Assembly: GCA_945910005.1 (NCBI GenBank)
Contig: CAMDTW010000411.1
Coordinates: 1-64,000 of the forward strand
Length of the DNA stretch: 64,000 nucleotides
DNA from: Isoperla grammatica
Lineage: Eukaryota > Arthropoda > Insecta > Plecoptera > Perlodidae
Direction of reading: 5' to 3'
A model generated the notes under the pieces. It had not been told where the DNA came from, did not search any database, and saw only the letters and a list, made by a program, of their open reading frames with translations. Numbering within the stretch: position 1 is the stretch's first letter; each line of letters starts with the position of its first letter. Below, one piece after another: positions 1 through 9,006 of the stretch. Both the position numbers and the translations under genes were made by a program.

Positions 1-361
1 TTCTAGACTGATATCTGGTTTCTTTGGTTGTTTATTTATTTCATGAAATCAAAATACATTGCAAGGAACTGGTCAAGAACATGTTACCAGTACCTCTATT
101 AATGATGTAATAAATGACTAAGAGAGATATAACACATGTGGCAATTGTATGAATACAAATTTATCAAACTTGACAATTTCAGGCCTCATTAGTTTCGAGC
201 AGCCAAGCATTTGGTGGATACGTCATTGGACCGACCCCTGAATGTCATCTATTTTATGTAGCCCTAGATTTGATGGTATCTTTTTAATTCATACTTCATT
301 GGTTTTGGTCAGCGATTTGTTTTAGTGCCAAGGCAGTTGATTATATTTAAATGTTGAGCTA

Positions 362-430
362 ACTTGGTAGGTGCTTTATTGGTCAGTTCAAGCTGTTTGA
401 CTGACATGTAAGATCGATGATTTATGTAAT
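362..430 (+). repeat. Flanking repeat, copy 1
   Basis: This segment aligns by eye, with roughly a quarter of positions different, to 22170-22240 in the same orientation. Shared words include GCTTTATTGGTCAGTTCAA and TTTATGTAAT. Both copies lie outside the LTRs, so the retrotransposon sits between two related host repeats. Confidence 0.55.
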
Positions 431-763
431 TAATTCCATGATTTAATTTCAAATAAGCTGTGATTGTGATTGTAGTAGTAAAGCCTACTAGTTCCATGTA
501 GGGCTGAAGTGCACATGCTGTTCAATACCTTCATGTAGTTCTACAAATACTTTTGATACCCCCCCCCCCCCCCCTAATGGTTGAGTTTTATTGAACATAA
601 TGAAGGGAAATTAAATCTACATGAATAATGATTATCCTGTCAAGATAACCCTTTAATCAAGAACTTCATTTTGTGTTCAAACTTTTCACTTAACTCACAA
701 ATAGCTCTGGACCAAATTCATGGCTATAATTAAAAATTCAAATTTCTCTGAGGTTGTTTTTAG

Positions 764-768
764 TTTAC
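764..768. other. LTR element target-site duplication, left
   Basis: TTTAC immediately before the TG that opens the 5' LTR. The same five bases follow the 3' LTR at 22131-22135. Five bp is a usual duplication length for Ty3/gypsy integrases. Confidence 0.85.
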
Positions 769-982
769 TGTCATAATATCGATAGTTATAATTTAATCTT
801 AACAACAACAACAACAATCATTCATGTGCCGACAGTTGGCAACACCAGTATAAGATGGCTCCCGAGCTAAATAGAACGCTCAACGTGTTAAGAGCTTTAC
901 TAAACTAACATGTGTTTAACCTTGTACAAGTAAATAATAATAAATATCATTAACAACTTATTACTAAAAGTTATTTAAAACA
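769..982 (+). repeat. 5' LTR
   Basis: 214-bp direct repeat with the copy at 21917-22130, beginning TGTCATAATATCGATAG and ending AAAACA. I found no difference between the two copies. A short (AAC)n stretch follows the start. The LTR should hold the promoter and polyadenylation signals; AATAATAATAAA near its 3' part contains AATAAA. Confidence 0.93.
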
Positions 983-1000
983 TGGTGTCAGAAGTTAAGA
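983..1000 (+). promoter_or_regulatory. Primer-binding site
   Basis: TGGTGTCAGAAGT starts directly after the LTR. A tRNA-complementary site starting TGG, pairing with the CCA tail, is expected here. I do not assign the primer tRNA. Confidence 0.7.
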
Positions 1001-1043
1001 TCGTCGACTGAGGTAAGCCACAGATCAATGGTATTGCACAGCA

Positions 1044-2823
1044 ATGACGACATACACTCAACCACCTCCCTTTGAGGCCGGCAATTCTCCAGCCGAATCG
1101 TGGAGCAGATGGCGTCAGAAATATGAAATCTATTTTGAAGCAGCAGATATCGACACAAAACCTAGAAACAAACAAATAGCTAACCTACTGCATGTGATTG
1201 GGGACCAGGGCCTAGCCGTCTTCAACCATCTACGCACAATACCCCCTGAAGGAGAACAAAGAACAGTAAAAGCAGTGTTAGATGGAATTGGCGCGCATTA
1301 TGCACCATTCAAGAATACCACTTACTTACGGTATTTATTCTTTACACACAATCAGGCTGAGGGTCAGTCCATAGATGATTATGTCATGAATTTACGCGAA
1401 AAGGTAAAAGATTGTGAGTTTGGCGAACTCACTGACTCTTTGATAAAGGATAGGTTAATAGGCGGTATCATAGAAGTGCCTATGCGAGAGAGACTACTAA
1501 AAGATCCTGCCATGACTCTTGATAAGGCAATTAACTTATGCAGGGCTGACGAGTCACCAAAACGCCAGACACAGGCCATGATGTCACACACTACACATTC
1601 AGTATCGAAGAAAGGTGACAGGTCAGGAAGATTTCGACCTAGGCCTAATCCAGAACACCATAATACTAACACACAAAAACAGCAGGACAAAAACAGTGCT
1701 AGCAACAAAACATTTGCATGCTCGCGTTGTGGAACAACACATAAGCCACAAGAATGTCCAGCTTATGGGAAAGAATGTAAAAGATGTGGGAGACCAGGTC
1801 ACTTCCATAAAGCTTGCAGAGCAAAATATGACTCTCAGGGTAAAGTTTTGGCTATAGAAAAAACAAACTCGGAAGAGGAGGATTCAGGTAGTGAACAAGA
1901 CTATTGCTGTGGACAGATTGCTGTACAAAATGCAAACTCTGATGAAGATTCGTTGGGAGATCCAGAGTACTTTTGTGGACATATCCAAACAAATGCAATA
2001 ACAGAGCGATCATGGACACAAGAAATAAGCATTAGAAACTTAAAAATAAACTTCAAGCTTGACACAGGGTCAGATGTTAACATAATTTCGAGACAAATGT
2101 TTGAAAAACTTGAAAATAAACCACATCTTAAAACAACCACGAATCACATAACAGCTTATTCAGGCCATGAACTAAAGATGCTAGGAAGCTGCGATCTAGA
2201 GTGTGAGACACATAACAAACAGGGAAAAGTAAACTTGAAATTCTATGTGTCTGCATGCGCACAAGCTCCTCCCATTTTAGGATTAGAGGCTTGTCAGAAA
2301 TTACATCTAGTTAGCCGTTTACATGCTACAAACATAGATAAACAACCTACTGTAAACGCTAAGCAAATTGTTGAAGAATACAAAGATGTATTTCAGGGAT
2401 TAGGAAAATTGAGCAGTTCCCACAACATAACACTAGATGACAATGCTGTACCACAAATATCAGCCGCTAGGAAACTTCCACTAACTGTGAAGGAAAAAGT
2501 TAAAACAGAACTACAGAAAATGGTAGACGATGAGATAATTGTCAAGGAAGAAGGACCTACAGATTGGGTACACCCGATTGTGGTAGTCAACAAACCCAAT
2601 GGTTCAATCAGAATCTGTATGGATCCCAGACCTTTAAATGTTTACATCAAAAGAGAACATCACCCAATGCCAACTCCTGATGCAATATTTGCCAAATTGG
2701 AAGGTGCAAAGGTATTCACAGTTCTCGATGCTTCCAGTGCATTCTGGCAAATACCACTAACACCCGAAAGCTCAAAGCTATGCACGATATCAACACCCTA
2801 TGGTAGATATAGATTCCTACGTG
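1044..2823 (+). pseudogene. gag-pol, 5' part (gag, protease, start of RT)
   Basis: The polyprotein starts at an ATG 61 bases after the LTR. The first ~210 codons are a gag-like region. Two zinc knuckles follow, CX2CX3HX4C from Cys226 and then CX2CX4HX4C, which would package element RNA. The aspartic protease has its DTGS motif at Asp340. Reverse transcriptase begins near residue 500 and includes motif A (LDASSAFW, Asp562). The frame is cut after a conserved Phe-Leu-Arg by the Polinton at 2824. The remainder resumes at 19449 with the coding phase kept across the 6-bp duplication, so the break is caused only by the insertion. Translation would stop at a TAG just inside the Polinton end. No other stop or frameshift was seen. 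Confidence 0.9.
2818..2823. other. Polinton target-site duplication, left
   Basis: TACGTG directly before the Polinton terminus AGTAGTG. It is repeated at 19443-19448. Six bp is the characteristic Polinton/Maverick duplication length. Confidence 0.92.
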
Positions 2824-3148
2824 AGTAGTGTTTGGGTAGGTATGATCCATCGGGCTTTGGGTAGCTATGATCCATCGGGCTGTACTTCAGCGCATATTAA
2901 AAATAAAAATAACCTTGATAATAATACGATAATTGCACTTCGATTGGTACTATTTTGAAAGAGATATTTATAATGGTTTTCTTATAAATAAATAAAATAT
3001 CTGTAATGGTTTTCTTATAAATAAATAAAAATGCAAAATGTCTCCGAGCGCGAGCTCTGTGAGGTTGATCATACTCAATTAATGTATCCGGCGTGCATTG
3101 TTTGTAAACAAGTGTTACGCATGCTTGATGTTCTGCGTCTCGATCCCC

Positions 3149-3189
<41 letters not shown>

Positions 3190-3229
3190 CTATCCCGAGA
3201 ACACTTGAGACCTCCAGACGGTATAACGA
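2824..3229 (+). repeat. Polinton terminal inverted repeat, left
   Basis: Reverse complement of 18941-19442. The outer ~325 bp show only about two mismatches (near 3031 and 3051). Inside the (GA)n tract at 3152-3187 the match to the right arm drops. The arm opens with two tandem 25-bp units (2831-2855, 2856-2880) sharing TATGATCCATCGGGC. Two tandem copies of AATGGTTTTCTTATAAATAA follow at about 2972-3030. A short plus-strand open frame here has a mirror in the other TIR and encodes an Arg-Glu run from the microsatellite; I do not call it a gene. Confidence 0.93.
2831..2880 (+). repeat. Tandem 25-bp units at the Polinton terminus
   Basis: Two copies of a 25-bp unit starting TTTGGGTAG and ending ATCGGGC differ at one base (G or C after GGGTAG). 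The mirror pair lies just inside the right end. Sub-terminal direct repeats like these may be integrase or terminal-protein binding sites; that role is inferred. Confidence 0.7.
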
Positions 3230-3436
3230 GACTTTTTGTTATGCCCCCCTCTCGCCATGTGGTCGTGCGTTTAGACAGTATTTGTCAGTACGTTACAGCT
3301 CGTCGAGGAAGATTCGTGTTTTCTTATATCGCATGGTCGTGAATTTTATAAAATGTGCCTGGGATATAGCATATAGGATGGACGGGATTAAGGTATAGTT
3401 TAAAAATAAAATCATATCCAAATGAATAACTTTTAT

Positions 3437-3655
3437 TTAGTAATCCTATTACAATAGTGTCTGTTTGAACAGCATTTGATTTTTTCTTCGTGGTCTTCCT
3501 AGGACAAGGAGATTCAAGACTATCGTCTTTGTTAACATAACTTGTATTTAAGTTATCCTATTACAATAGTGTTTGTTTGACCAGTATTTGATTTCTTCTT
3601 CTTCTTCGGTGTCTTCCTGGGACAAGGAGGTTCCAATCCGTCGTCGATATTAGCA
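3437..3655 (-). repeat. Tandem duplication of a gene 3' end
   Basis: A unit of about 112 bp occurs twice. The copy at about 3550-3655 is the C-terminal coding end of the spliced secreted gene. The copy at 3437-3535 is a relic that still translates to a similar tail (SPCPRKTTKKK against PPCPRKTPKKKKK, both ending TIVIG) but has no start codon or splice acceptor that I can see. The stretch 3230-3436 shows nothing else. Confidence 0.8.
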
Positions 3656-4078
3656 GTTGAATTGTTTACTATTTTCTTGGGACAACGAGGCAGGGAGGGA
3701 CGCTTCATTTTTTGCGGCCCACGTATGTTTATCTGAACAACTCCTCCAACAAGAGTACTCAACTCTAGAGATTCTCCATTGTCCGTATTTACCTGAGCAA
3801 TATTAGGTAAAGGATTAAGACTACCTCTGGAGTGAAAGCTATTGTCTTGTTTTGCATCTCTACGGGATCTAGGAATGATATTCAGGTTGATACGAGCAAG
3901 GAGTTTAAATTCATCAGCCGATCTTTTCTCTCCGTCTCCAGTCTCGGTTTGGTTTACTAAAAACAAAATAGAAAAGTGATAACCTTACAAGGGTAAGTGT
4001 TTTATTTCAAATAGTATCCATTTACTTACAGGCAAAGACGACCTGAGTCATCAAAAAAATTAGAAGTAGATACTTCAT
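3553..4078 (-). CDS. Spliced secreted lysine-rich protein of the Polinton
   Basis: I read two exons. Exon 1 (4078-4030) encodes a Met followed by a hydrophobic stretch (KYLLLIFLMTQVVFA), a good signal peptide. The 73-bp intron (4029-3957) has a perfect GTAAGT donor and a TTTTTAG acceptor. Exon 2 (3956-3553) continues in phase to a stop, giving about 150 residues. Exon 2 alone has no ATG near its 5' end, which supports splicing. The mature part contains a Lys/Arg-rich C-terminal tail with a Pro-Cys-Pro motif. Being the leftmost gene, it is probably expressed from its own promoter. I recognise no family. It could be a secreted host-interaction factor or a glycoprotein-type accessory; that is conjecture. 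Confidence 0.65.
3957..4029 (-). other. Small intron
   Basis: 73 bp on the minus strand, starting GTAAGT and ending TTTTTAG after a T-rich tract. It joins the signal-peptide exon to the body of the secreted protein without changing phase. Confidence 0.65.
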
Positions 4079-4389
4079 CTTCGACGTTCGTTTAGAAACT
4101 GAGAGACGGAGAGAATCGTTCGACGTTTTTAAAGAAAACATACGCTATACAGTATAAGTTATTTTTTTATTCATCATGTTACATACATGTTACTTGACAA
4201 ACATCTTTCAAGCATGAAATTTAATTAATTAAGCATTATAGATAAGAATTAACGTTATTCAATGATACTTGACAAAGGAAATTTAATTAATAGCTAGGCA
4301 AATAATAAAATCAACTAAGCACTATAGAAAAGAATTATACTTGATAATCAACATCATTCAAGTATATTTACTATTTATCCAGACAACAC
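4079..4389. other. AT-rich intergenic region
   Basis: No gene seen. It contains degenerate repeated words (ATACTTGACAAA, AAATTTAATTAAT, AAGCAYTATAGAWAAGAATTA), suggesting an old tandem duplication between the secreted gene and the 199-aa gene. Confidence 0.5.
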
Positions 4390-4989
4390 TTATTCTATTG
4401 CTTTTACTTCGTCAAAAAGAATCTCATAGTCAATACATGCTGAAATCACTTCAGGTGTTACGTACTCAGTACTAGATTTAATTAGAGAATAATATTTCTG
4501 GACATCACTTCTAAACAGTTCATATTTTAACGATTGCCTTGTCACACAGACAAAATATTTTATAAGATTGTTCACTTCTTCTTCTGAAAGTCGCACAGCC
4601 CAAAAGTCCGTTTTAATGACGACGTACGGTTTGCCAAGACTAACGACCCTTTTTATCGAGATCGTGTCATACTTGTTATTCGTCTTTTCGTGCAGCTCGT
4701 TTACTAGAGCCCCCCACATTGCAGGATTCAAGAGAACGTACGGGCCATTGACCCGCCCTATCTCTACCAACGAGTCAAAATCTTTTTCGGGGTATATTCC
4801 AACTGACACGTATGCCGAATGTCCAGGGTTCAAGAAGAATACTCGGTGTAGAATGCTAACGAATCTCGAAGGTTTCGCTCTTCGAATGCGACGGGTGTTG
4901 ATCGGTGAGACTTCATGTTCACCTCCAGGTGAGACCTCCATTGTAGACGAGGTATTCACAGCGTCGGTGTTGACTGTTGAGAGTTCCAT
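4390..4989 (-). CDS. Conserved Polinton protein, 199 aa, unknown function
   Basis: Starts at an ATG 36 bases after the next upstream gene and runs 199 residues to a stop. The N-terminal ~35 residues are polar and Ser/Thr rich. From about residue 40 it alternates predicted strands and helices, with a SVGIYPEKDFDSLVEIG segment. That pattern (YP-x-K/R-D/Q-[FY]-x-x-LVE-[FLI]G) recalls an uncharacterised family found in invertebrate Polintons. No catalytic motif, signal or membrane segment is visible. Its place beside the protease and capsid genes suggests a late or virion-associated role; this is inferred from position only. Confidence 0.65.
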   Translation of the reverse strand: MELSTVNTDAVNTSSTMEVSPGGEHEVSPINTRRIRRAKPSRFVSILHRVFFLNPGHSAYVSVGIYPEKDFDSLVEIGRVNGPYVLLNPAMWGALVNELHEKTNNKYDTISIKRVVSLGKPYVVIKTDFWAVRLSEEEVNNLIKYFVCVTRQSLKYELFRSDVQKYYSLIKSSTEYVTPEVISACIDYEILFDEVKAIE

Positions 4990-5025
4990 CGCAGACTGAT
5001 GCTCTACATATGTATTCGACGGTTT

Positions 5026-5553
5026 TCAATACTTTCCGAGGAGAAAATTAACGCCATGTCTTTCCGTCGGGTGCGGACAAATCACGTGTTGTTTCTTGAG
5101 ATAGTCGAAATTCAGCCATATTGCCAACTTGAGTGCGTTTCGCAGAGCGCATGATTTGTTTGGCAGGCGGTGGCATGCGAACGTACAGCTCATCGTGTCG
5201 GTAAATGCAATATCTTCGGGATACGGGGCTGAACATTCCCTCCTCATATTTATAAATGTTCTCCCTGTTATTTCTGCGAGAAACAGACATTTCTCCTCGT
5301 TGAAGGCGTAGAGGGGTCCCGTCGTGGCGGTGGCTTCTTCCAAAATGTCGGTAAGTTCTTCGTAAGGGATGTATCCATCTTGCCAATTAATGCCGTGTTT
5401 GAAGACAGTCGTCACCATCCGTTCATCATTTTCTTCGGATTTAAATAGGAACCATCCTACTCTCTTGCAGTCTTGACTGACAATAGCGAGTTCTTTGATT
5501 ATCCATTTTCCTTCAAGGTCGATAACGTATTCAAAGTCAACCACAAGTGCCAT
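5026..5553 (-). CDS. Small DxE protein, possibly exonuclease-like (RNase H fold)
   Basis: 175 residues from an ATG. The N-terminus is a hydrophobic strand ending in Asp6-x-Glu8, the arrangement of motif I in DnaQ/DEDD exonucleases. The C-terminal part has Cys and His residues (CTFACHRLPNKSCALRNA). Short proteins of this pattern, with a KELAI element after the first strand, recur in invertebrate transposon-rich genomes. I could not identify all later acidic catalytic residues, so nuclease activity is uncertain and it may be a degenerate or binding-only relative. It lies between the protease and the 199-aa gene on the same strand. Confidence 0.6.
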   Translation of the reverse strand: MALVVDFEYVIDLEGKWIIKELAIVSQDCKRVGWFLFKSEENDERMVTTVFKHGINWQDGYIPYEELTDILEEATATTGPLYAFNEEKCLFLAEITGRTFINMRRECSAPYPEDIAFTDTMSCTFACHRLPNKSCALRNALKLAIWLNFDYLKKQHVICPHPTERHGVNFLLGKY

Positions 5554-5587
5554 GATCGACAGTCTGCTTGCAACTGACGCCTGCTTC

Positions 5588-6097
5588 TCAATGTCTTACA
5601 AATATATCCATCTCCGGCACACAGGTTTGATTTTTTTCTTCATCTTTACAAGGTGTACACTCTCCAAATGAATGACGGAACATCTTGATAACTCTGCGAT
5701 CGTTGAGGCAGCAGTCGACAGGACTGAACATGTCTGTGAACGTCTTCATAGAGTGATGTGTTGATCGGTATTTCACGTAGAGACAACAGTACTGGCCGCA
5801 TACGCTGGATGCGATTCCTTGAAGTCGTTTCTTGTTGAAGGTCCAATGTGTCGAGTGATGTTGCAGAAACGTGACGAGATCGTGATGAAGGGGCGGTAGG
5901 CCGTACGAGTCAAAGTATTCTCCGTAGCCGTTCTCGGAGATGGCAATCGCAATCCAATGAGAACCAGGTAGTGATTGAACGTCTAGGTTAATGACAAAGG
6001 TCGCAGGTAGGGAAAAATAAGAGGGAATTTTATCGCGAGCATAGACGCCTTTAAAGTTTCTAAAGTTTAGAACTTTTTTAATTTCAAGAGTGTTCAT
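5588..6097 (-). CDS. PRO: Adenain-like cysteine protease (virion maturation)
   Basis: 169 residues. The catalytic set of the adenovirus protease/Ulp1 fold is visible: His47 in GSHWIAI, Asp63 in YFDSYG, Gln93 as the oxyanion residue, and Cys100 in SSVCGQYC. Order and spacing match Polinton PRO proteins. The likely role is cleavage of capsid and core precursors during virion maturation. The gene ends 34 bases before the start of the next downstream gene and begins 5 bases after the stop of the major capsid gene, so the two lie in a tight capsid-protease block. The frame is intact. Confidence 0.92.
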   Translation of the reverse strand: MNTLEIKKVLNFRNFKGVYARDKIPSYFSLPATFVINLDVQSLPGSHWIAIAISENGYGEYFDSYGLPPLHHDLVTFLQHHSTHWTFNKKRLQGIASSVCGQYCCLYVKYRSTHHSMKTFTDMFSPVDCCLNDRRVIKMFRHSFGECTPCKDEEKNQTCVPEMDIFVRH

Positions 6098-6102
6098 AGT
6101 GC

Positions 6103-7395
6103 TTAGTAAAGTAGAGAAACAGCTCTGTGATTATCAATAGCAATCGTTCCGTCATAAACGGCGTAGACAATACAGGATAGTGAGTCGGCCAGCTGACTTG
6201 CGAATCGAAACTCGATACGTACTGTACCGGCTAAGGGTAGACTCGAGTGTGTTTCAACCCCCGATGAATCAGGTGTTAAATCAAAGGCAAAGAGGGTATA
6301 ACCATGGTAAAACATGTGCTTCGTAATCAGATGTGTTTGATTTTGATGATGGATACCTGTGCCCGAGAACAGAGTTTGATAAGCGGTGGCAATCAGTTCC
6401 TCGTGTTTAAAATTACATTTGACGGGATCATTAACAGTAACACCATTCACAAAGACGGCAATGTTTGCCAAATCGGAGTGAATAAACTGGTATGGATTAG
6501 TGGTATAACTACCTACAAAACTTTCATTTTTTACGAGACCGAAAATGATGTACTTGGGAATAGGTCCTTGTATGACATTGTCTAGGTTCACAGAGTTTGA
6601 ACCTTTAGGAATAGTTAAATTTTTTACTTCTACCCTATTGATATGGTAGTTTGCAGTATGTTTAAGTAAATGTTTTTCAATCGCTAGAGCTTTTTGCGAA
6701 CTGATTTCTACTTGTTTAATGAATAGCGTAGCATCCAAGATTCTAATTTTTCCAGTCACCTCTTTAGTTTTCGAAAACATGTAAAACGAAGGGCTGGCCC
6801 TATTCAATTTAATACGAATCGAAACATTGTTCAACATTAATTGAGAAACATTAAACAAGTCTACATGAAGACGCCCCATTAGCTCGACAGGTTTACTGTC
6901 TTTTAACATATCCGAACGGGTACTATAACCCTTGTTTTGAGCACTAGCACTAAGGACCCCTTCCGTATCCTCTGTGTCCAGGTAGAATAGACTATTAGTC
7001 ATATGTGTTTTCACTGCATCCTCTGTATAGCTCAGTAGACTTTCCAAGATGGTTCTATACTGATAGTTATCAGTGTTTTTGGTGACGGTGGTTTCATTGA
7101 GAGACACGTTCACCTCAGAAAAGAGACTATTCAGTAAATAGTTGACACAACCGGGTTGACTGGTATCTTCGGATGTAAAGTCTTCCCCTGTTAATTTGGT
7201 AGTCTTGATTTTCAGCCACAAATAGACAGATGCTAGATCACGATAATACTCTGTATCCCCCGGACAATTAAACTCCAACTGGGTCTCATTATCTAGCGAG
7301 CTAACCGATTTGTAACCCACGACACGATTGCCTCTGATTTCCGTTTGAATAGCACGTTCAGTGAACAGGTCGAGCTCAGTTTTACTACACAGCAT
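6103..7395 (-). CDS. MCP: Polinton major capsid protein (double jelly roll)
   Basis: 430 residues from the ATG at 7395. The open frame extends upstream to 7458 without an ATG, and the preceding gene stops at 7400-7402, so 7395 is the natural start. The sequence matches the Polinton/adintovirus hexon-type capsid family: an N-terminal KTELDLF segment, a YLWLKIK strand, then NSLFSEVNVSLN (about 89-100) and YRTILESLLSY (about 113-123). The double jelly-roll fold is family knowledge, not visible in sequence. It would form the icosahedral shell together with the penton-type protein at 7920-8750. No break was seen. Confidence 0.9.
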   Translation of the reverse strand: MLCSKTELDLFTERAIQTEIRGNRVVGYKSVSSLDNETQLEFNCPGDTEYYRDLASVYLWLKIKTTKLTGEDFTSEDTSQPGCVNYLLNSLFSEVNVSLNETTVTKNTDNYQYRTILESLLSYTEDAVKTHMTNSLFYLDTEDTEGVLSASAQNKGYSTRSDMLKDSKPVELMGRLHVDLFNVSQLMLNNVSIRIKLNRASPSFYMFSKTKEVTGKIRILDATLFIKQVEISSQKALAIEKHLLKHTANYHINRVEVKNLTIPKGSNSVNLDNVIQGPIPKYIIFGLVKNESFVGSYTTNPYQFIHSDLANIAVFVNGVTVNDPVKCNFKHEELIATAYQTLFSGTGIHHQNQTHLITKHMFYHGYTLFAFDLTPDSSGVETHSSLPLAGTVRIEFRFASQLADSLSCIVYAVYDGTIAIDNHRAVSLLY

Positions 7396-7399
7396 CTCT

Positions 7400-7768
7400 C
7401 TAATCAAATATATCGCGTTTCTCTCTGGCAAGACGTTTGACACCTCGAGCTCTACCACCTCGAGCTCTACCTACAGACTGACCACGTTTTCGTTTTAACC
7501 TCCTTTTTAAACCCTTTCCAACCATGTTCCGGTCGACAGCCTCAGCGACCCGTTTATGAACTATACTCTCTAGGTCTTGTTCGGGCGGTTTAATGCTGAT
7601 GTCATTTAAAATATGAGCACCTGTCCTCAAAGCCTCTCTCCCGACCGCCTTGGCTCCTCTGACAAACAGGGGGCGTATTAAACGAAACATCCCTCCTAGA
7701 AAGCTTCCTATTCCCGCTCCCTTTTGAACGCGATAACTAGCATGATAGACTGGACCTATATCGTCCAT
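7400..7768 (-). CDS. Small basic pVI/core-like virion protein
   Basis: 122 residues. Residues ~18-45 form a Gly/Ala-rich amphipathic helix (GAGIGSFLGGMFRLI), and the C-terminal third is strongly basic with RGGRARG-type repeats. In Polintons and adintoviruses a small protein directly upstream of the major capsid gene has this layout and has been compared with adenovirus pVI or core proteins: membrane-active helix plus DNA-binding tail. It stops 5 bases before the capsid ATG, consistent with coordinated late expression. The function is inferred from layout and neighbours. Confidence 0.7.
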   Translation of the reverse strand: MDDIGPVYHASYRVQKGAGIGSFLGGMFRLIRPLFVRGAKAVGREALRTGAHILNDISIKPPEQDLESIVHKRVAEAVDRNMVGKGLKRRLKRKRGQSVGRARGGRARGVKRLAREKRDIFD

Positions 7769-7919
7769 ACTGTTGCAGGGTCTTAAACAAAGTAATTCAA
7801 AATCAAAAAAACGTGTGTATTTTTGACTTTACAAAGTGAAGTATAGCTATAGTAGGTATAGGCGATGCTTCAAATTTCACGAGATTTCCAAATTTCGTCA
7901 TCAGTTTAATAGTGATCGA

Positions 7920-8750
7920 CTATATATAGCTCTTTTCAACAGGAAAATAGTAAATCGGTAAAAATTGATGTTCCCCTAATGCAGATGGAAATTGAATAAC
8001 ACGCAAGTTACGGACCAAACTATCTCCCACCAGTTGAGGGCTGATAATATCCGTGTAAATATACACGGGTTCAGTCTCCCCTAGACCACTCGGTAAGAGG
8101 CGCCGACTAGGTTGCAAGTTCGCAGAGTGGATGTCTGCGACAACTAATTTACGTATTTGCTCGTTTGCAGCTGCTAGAGCTTCAACAGACGGTATTCTGT
8201 TACGTATAGTAGTAATTAAATCATCTAGCCCATAGAAAATCTTGCAAGGGAATTTCACTTTAACATCAATACCGTTTTTACCCTTCCTAACAATAGCTAA
8301 TGTATTGCGTACGTCTGAAGCTATAGGCGAACTATCTGGAACCCATACAGCTTTATTCTTTTTTAGTTTCTCAATATCTATATGATCACGCATAATATAA
8401 TAATTGAACTCATTTAGTAAAATCTCTTGTTTACCAGCGTCTGAAACCGTATTACGAATTGTCGTATACAAGTCTTCAAAAGAAGAGTAATCGCGAGCAG
8501 GAAAGACGACACGCCCTACCCTAGTCACAACGACATTGGCTGTCAATTTATCGTTCTCGTCAGTTTTCACCTCTGTTTCAAGTGTATCAAATCCAAAGGG
8601 GTAGGAGAGTGCAGCCAAACCTACTGTCCAATTGCTATTTAAAGAAAGAGGCTTTGCTAGTTTTGTAGAGAAACTTGCCAGAGTATTGTTTTCGAAAAAA
8701 CTCTTTGAACTGTCCGAAGGTAGAGTAACATAAAAATTATTCCCCTCCAT
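7920..8750 (-). CDS. mCP: Penton-type minor capsid protein
   Basis: 276 residues from an ATG. The N-terminus (FYVTLPSDSS, then NNTLASFSTKLAKPL and WTVGLAALSYP) and the later VYIYTDIISPQLVGD (229-243) match the Polinton minor capsid or penton family, a single jelly roll at the fivefold vertices. It lies between the OB-like gene and the pVI-like gene. The 151-bp gap downstream holds no gene. Confidence 0.87.
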   Translation of the reverse strand: MEGNNFYVTLPSDSSKSFFENNTLASFSTKLAKPLSLNSNWTVGLAALSYPFGFDTLETEVKTDENDKLTANVVVTRVGRVVFPARDYSSFEDLYTTIRNTVSDAGKQEILLNEFNYYIMRDHIDIEKLKKNKAVWVPDSSPIASDVRNTLAIVRKGKNGIDVKVKFPCKIFYGLDDLITTIRNRIPSVEALAAANEQIRKLVVADIHSANLQPSRRLLPSGLGETEPVYIYTDIISPQLVGDSLVRNLRVIQFPSALGEHQFLPIYYFPVEKSYI

Positions 8751-8829
8751 CTGAAAAGAGCGGCGTATACTGACTAAATGTTCTAAATGTGAAGGAGTTT
8801 TATAGTGGGATTCAAAAAATCAATACAGA

Positions 8830-9006
8830 TTTATAATAACCTTTTATTTTAAGCATTACTGTGTTAAACTAGTCTAAGAATAAAAGATTTATTTCCAAGG
8901 TATAATCCCTCGTACATCTTTATAATAAACTTTTATTTTAAACAACACTGTGCTAGACCAGTCTAAGAATATAAGATTTATTTCCGGGGTATACCCCCTC
9001 GTATAC
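8830..9006 (-). repeat. Tandem duplication of a gene 3' end with poly(A) signals
   Basis: Two 89-bp units (from 8830 and from 8919). The right unit holds the last ~15 codons and stop of the OB-like gene. The left unit keeps the same reading frame and a stop at the equivalent place (GNKSFILRLV against GNKSYILRLV). Each contains AATAAA-type words on the minus strand. A 14-bp palindrome CCTCGTATACGAGG lies at about 8997-9010. Together with 3437-3655 this is the second gene in the element whose 3' end is tandemly duplicated. Confidence 0.8.

Larger units (their letters stand above)
1..768. other. 5' flank, no gene seen
   Basis: AT-rich sequence with no convincing coding region. It holds a run of 16 C at 559-574 and, at 362-430, a segment related to one on the far side of the LTR element. 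The only open frame (minus strand, 309-497) is short and matches no family I recognise. This is probably host or older repeat DNA into which the retrotransposon inserted. Confidence 0.5.

Noticed and set aside
3031..3342. Protein-coding gene in the TIRs with an Arg-Glu run
   Set aside because: The frame comes from the GA microsatellite, differs in length between arms and loses similarity after it. It is most likely non-coding.
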